7,015 nucleotides of DNA, taken from contig CBINNP010000194.1 of NCBI GenBank assembly GCA_966252075.1, positions 1 through 7,015 of the forward strand. Direction: 5' to 3'. Within the stretch, counting starts at the first letter, position 1; every line of letters starts with the position of its first letter. The stretch is from Solimonas sp966252075 (GTDB lineage Bacteria > Pseudomonadota > Gammaproteobacteria > Nevskiales > Nevskiaceae). Positions 5,703-7,015 of this stretch are shown here, one piece after another. The notes under the pieces are model-generated. The model saw only the letters and a program-made list of their open reading frames with translations. It was not told the origin of the DNA and searched no databases. A program made the position numbers and the translations under genes.

Positions 5703-6208
5703 TGGCGGTCGCGCCCGTTGCCCGAGTCGCAGCGCGGGTCGATGCCGTAGCCGCTGTCGACGACGCGCTGCGCCTTGTCGAGCGAGACGGTGAACCACAG
5801 GCAGTCGTTGGTCGGGTAGCGCCAGGCCCAGAGGTCGCGCTCCTGCCAGCCGATGTGGTGCCGCTCGCCCGGCGTGCCCAGCCGCCGCAGCAGGTCCTCG
5901 CGCGAGATGCCCATCGGCACCGCATTGAGGTTGGCCTCGGTCAGCACCTGCGACCAGCCGGTGACGCGGCCGGCGGCGTCGACGTCGACCATGTAGGTCT
6001 CGCGCCCGAACGGGCCGCGGGCGTACTCGATGCGCTGGCCGCCGCCGGGCAGCGCGTAGAGCGCGCTCGGCGTGCCCATCGCCTGCGCCACCTCGTCGGC
6101 GGTCTGGCCGACGCGCAGCTGCCCCGGCCCGAAGGCGGCGCAGGCCGCCAGCGCCAGCGCGGCCAGCGCCGCGGCGCGGCGCAGCAGATCAGTCGTAGCG
6201 GGGTTCAT
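5699..6208 (-). CDS. Small lipoprotein with two BamE/SmpA-like repeats
   Basis: A 169-residue predicted lipoprotein. The N-terminus has Arg10-Arg11, a hydrophobic run AAALAALAL and a lipobox LAAC with the acylated Cys at 23. Two similar segments follow: about 31-90 (VGQTADEVAQAMGTPS and then an aromatic strand with IEYA) and about 97-150 (MGISREDLLRRLGTPGE and then LWAWRY). Both fit the G-x-[ST]-x-x-[DE]-[LV]-x-x-x-[LM]-G-x-P signature of the BamE/SmpA-OmlA fold, which suggests an internal duplication. BamE belongs to the outer-membrane protein assembly complex, but this protein's role is not known. The ATG at 6208 gives a proper signal peptide and overlaps the preceding gene by 20 bases; no strong ribosome site is visible, so translation probably relies on coupling. 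The longer frame to 6307 adds Arg/Ser-rich residues lying inside the upstream gene and is rejected. Confidence 0.82.
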   Translation of the reverse strand: MNPATTDLLRRAAALAALALAACAAFGPGQLRVGQTADEVAQAMGTPSALYALPGGGQRIEYARGPFGRETYMVDVDAAGRVTGWSQVLTEANLNAVPMGISREDLLRRLGTPGERHHIGWQERDLWAWRYPTNDCLWFTVSLDKAQRVVDSGYGIDPRCDSGNGRDRQ

Positions 6209-7015
6209 GGCGTTCGAGCGTGGCGACGACGTCCGCGCCGACATCGAACCGCGGGCCGTGGCGTTGCGCCAGCTCCGCGGCGCGCGCGAGGAAGCGCCGC
6301 ATGTCACTGTAGACGAAGCGCAGCGCCCCGCCCGTCCAGGCGGGAAAGCCGATGCCCTGGATGCTGCCGATGTTGGCGTCGTGCACCGCGGTCAGCACGC
6401 CCTCGTGCAGGCAGCGCGCGGTCTCGATCGCCTGGCGGTAGAGCAGCCGGTCCTTCAGCTCCTGCAGGTCCCAGCTGCCCGGCCGCTCGAACAGGGCTTT
6501 CAGCTCGGGCCAGAGCCGCTTGCGCCCGCCGGGCGGGTAGTCGTAGAAGCCGCCGCCCGCGGCGCGGCCCTTGCGGCCGAACTCGCTGACCATGCGCTCG
6601 ACCAGCGCCTCGCCCGGCGCCGCCTCGTGCGCGCGGCCCTCGGCGGCGAGGTCGGCGCGCGTCTGCTCGAGCACCTGCACCGACAGCGCAAGCGAGGTCT
6701 CGTCGAGCACCGCCAGCGGGCCGACCGGCATGCCCGCCTGCAGCGCGGCGTTCTCGATCAGCGGCGCGGGCACGCCCTCGCCCAGCATCGCCGCGCCTTC
6801 CATCACGTAGCTGCCGAAGACGCGGCTGGTGAAGAAGCCGCGCGAGTCGTTGACGACGATCGGCGTCTTGCCGAGCGCGAGCACGTAGTCGAAGGCGCGC
6901 GCCACGGTCTCGTCGTCGGTCTCGCGGCCGCGGATGATCTCGACCAGCGCCATGCGGTCGACCGGCGAGAAGAAGTGCAGGCCGACGAACTTCGCCGGCC
7001 GCGCCGAAGCCTGCG
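6189..7015 (-). CDS. 3-hydroxyacyl-CoA dehydrogenase, FadB/FadJ-like (C-terminal part, cut by window edge)
   Basis: The frame is open from the window edge (first full codon at 7013) to TGA at 6191-6189, showing 274 residues. It begins at the end of the NAD-binding domain with RPAKFVGLHFFSPVDRM, in which the His (codon 6977-6975) is the catalytic His of the dehydrogenase, followed by ALVEIIRG with the partner Glu. Next comes the C-terminal 3HCDH domain (PIVVNDSRGFFTSRV; EGVPAPLIENAAL; MPVGPLAVLDE; GGGFYDYP) and a second, degenerate repeat with GIGFPAWTGGALRF, as in the multifunctional FadB/FadJ alpha subunits. The enzyme oxidises 3-hydroxyacyl-CoA in fatty-acid beta-oxidation; an N-terminal enoyl-CoA hydratase domain is expected outside the window but cannot be seen. 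It is the first visible gene of a coupled minus-strand set. Confidence 0.93.
   Translation of the reverse strand, partial: QASARPAKFVGLHFFSPVDRMALVEIIRGRETDDETVARAFDYVLALGKTPIVVNDSRGFFTSRVFGSYVMEGAAMLGEGVPAPLIENAALQAGMPVGPLAVLDETSLALSVQVLEQTRADLAAEGRAHEAAPGEALVERMVSEFGRKGRAAGGGFYDYPPGGRKRLWPELKALFERPGSWDLQELKDRLLYRQAIETARCLHEGVLTAVHDANIGSIQGIGFPAWTGGALRFVYSDMRRFLARAAELAQRHGPRFDVGADVVATLERHEPRYD

Noticed and set aside
6209..6307. A longer start for the lipoprotein at 6307
   Set aside because: It would put 33 Arg/Ser-rich residues before the signal peptide and lies wholly within the dehydrogenase gene.
1..7015. CRISPR array, tRNA, rRNA, insertion sequence with terminal repeats
   Set aside because: No regularly spaced repeats, cloverleaf-like sequence, rRNA-like sequence or transposase frame was seen on either strand.

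Overview
The window looks like a chromosomal segment of a GC-rich proteobacterium, probably a betaproteobacterium (Burkholderiales or Rhodocyclales type). This rests on the very GC-rich right half with strong G/C at third codon positions, the sigma-54 control of an ammonium transporter, and a multifunctional beta-oxidation enzyme next to a BamE-like lipoprotein and a YffB-type ArsC/Spx protein. The taxonomic guess is inference.

Layout. Positions 1-113 hold the last codons of a plus-strand gene, whose C-terminus resembles a flavohemoprotein or ferredoxin-reductase type oxidoreductase, and its rho-independent terminator. Positions 114-3883 have clearly lower GC and carry two plus-strand genes. 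The first is an exported alpha/beta hydrolase (201-1220). After a REP-like imperfect palindrome and a short non-coding stretch comes a 721-residue ABC/AAA_13-like ATPase (1439-3604) of the general type seen in PrrC/RloC-like defence proteins. Then follow about 280 bases with no convincing gene, where a 55-codon minus-strand ORF is noted. A perfect bidirectional terminator lies at 3884-3913.

From 3958 to the right edge everything is on the minus strand and strongly GC-rich. In order of transcription: the C-terminal part of a FadB/FadJ-like 3-hydroxyacyl-CoA dehydrogenase (cut by the window edge), a small lipoprotein with two BamE/SmpA-like repeats, a YffB-type ArsC/Spx-family thioredoxin-fold protein, and an Amt ammonium transporter. 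The first three overlap head to tail (20 and 4 bases) and look like one translationally coupled operon. The transporter is separated by about 180 bases that contain a near-consensus sigma-54 promoter and a candidate NtrC site, so it is probably its own nitrogen-regulated unit.

The most interesting part is the lower-GC segment between two terminators. It appears to sit where two native genes (the oxidoreductase and amt) converge, a neutral landing site. The ATPase has a variant Walker A in which the glycine before the catalytic lysine is methionine. It retains the ABC signature, Walker B and H-loop, and its C-terminal domain carries an R-x3-E plus downstream His arrangement that recalls the anticodon-nuclease triad of PrrC/RloC. 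It is a plausible stand-alone anti-phage or toxin ATPase, but this has not been shown.
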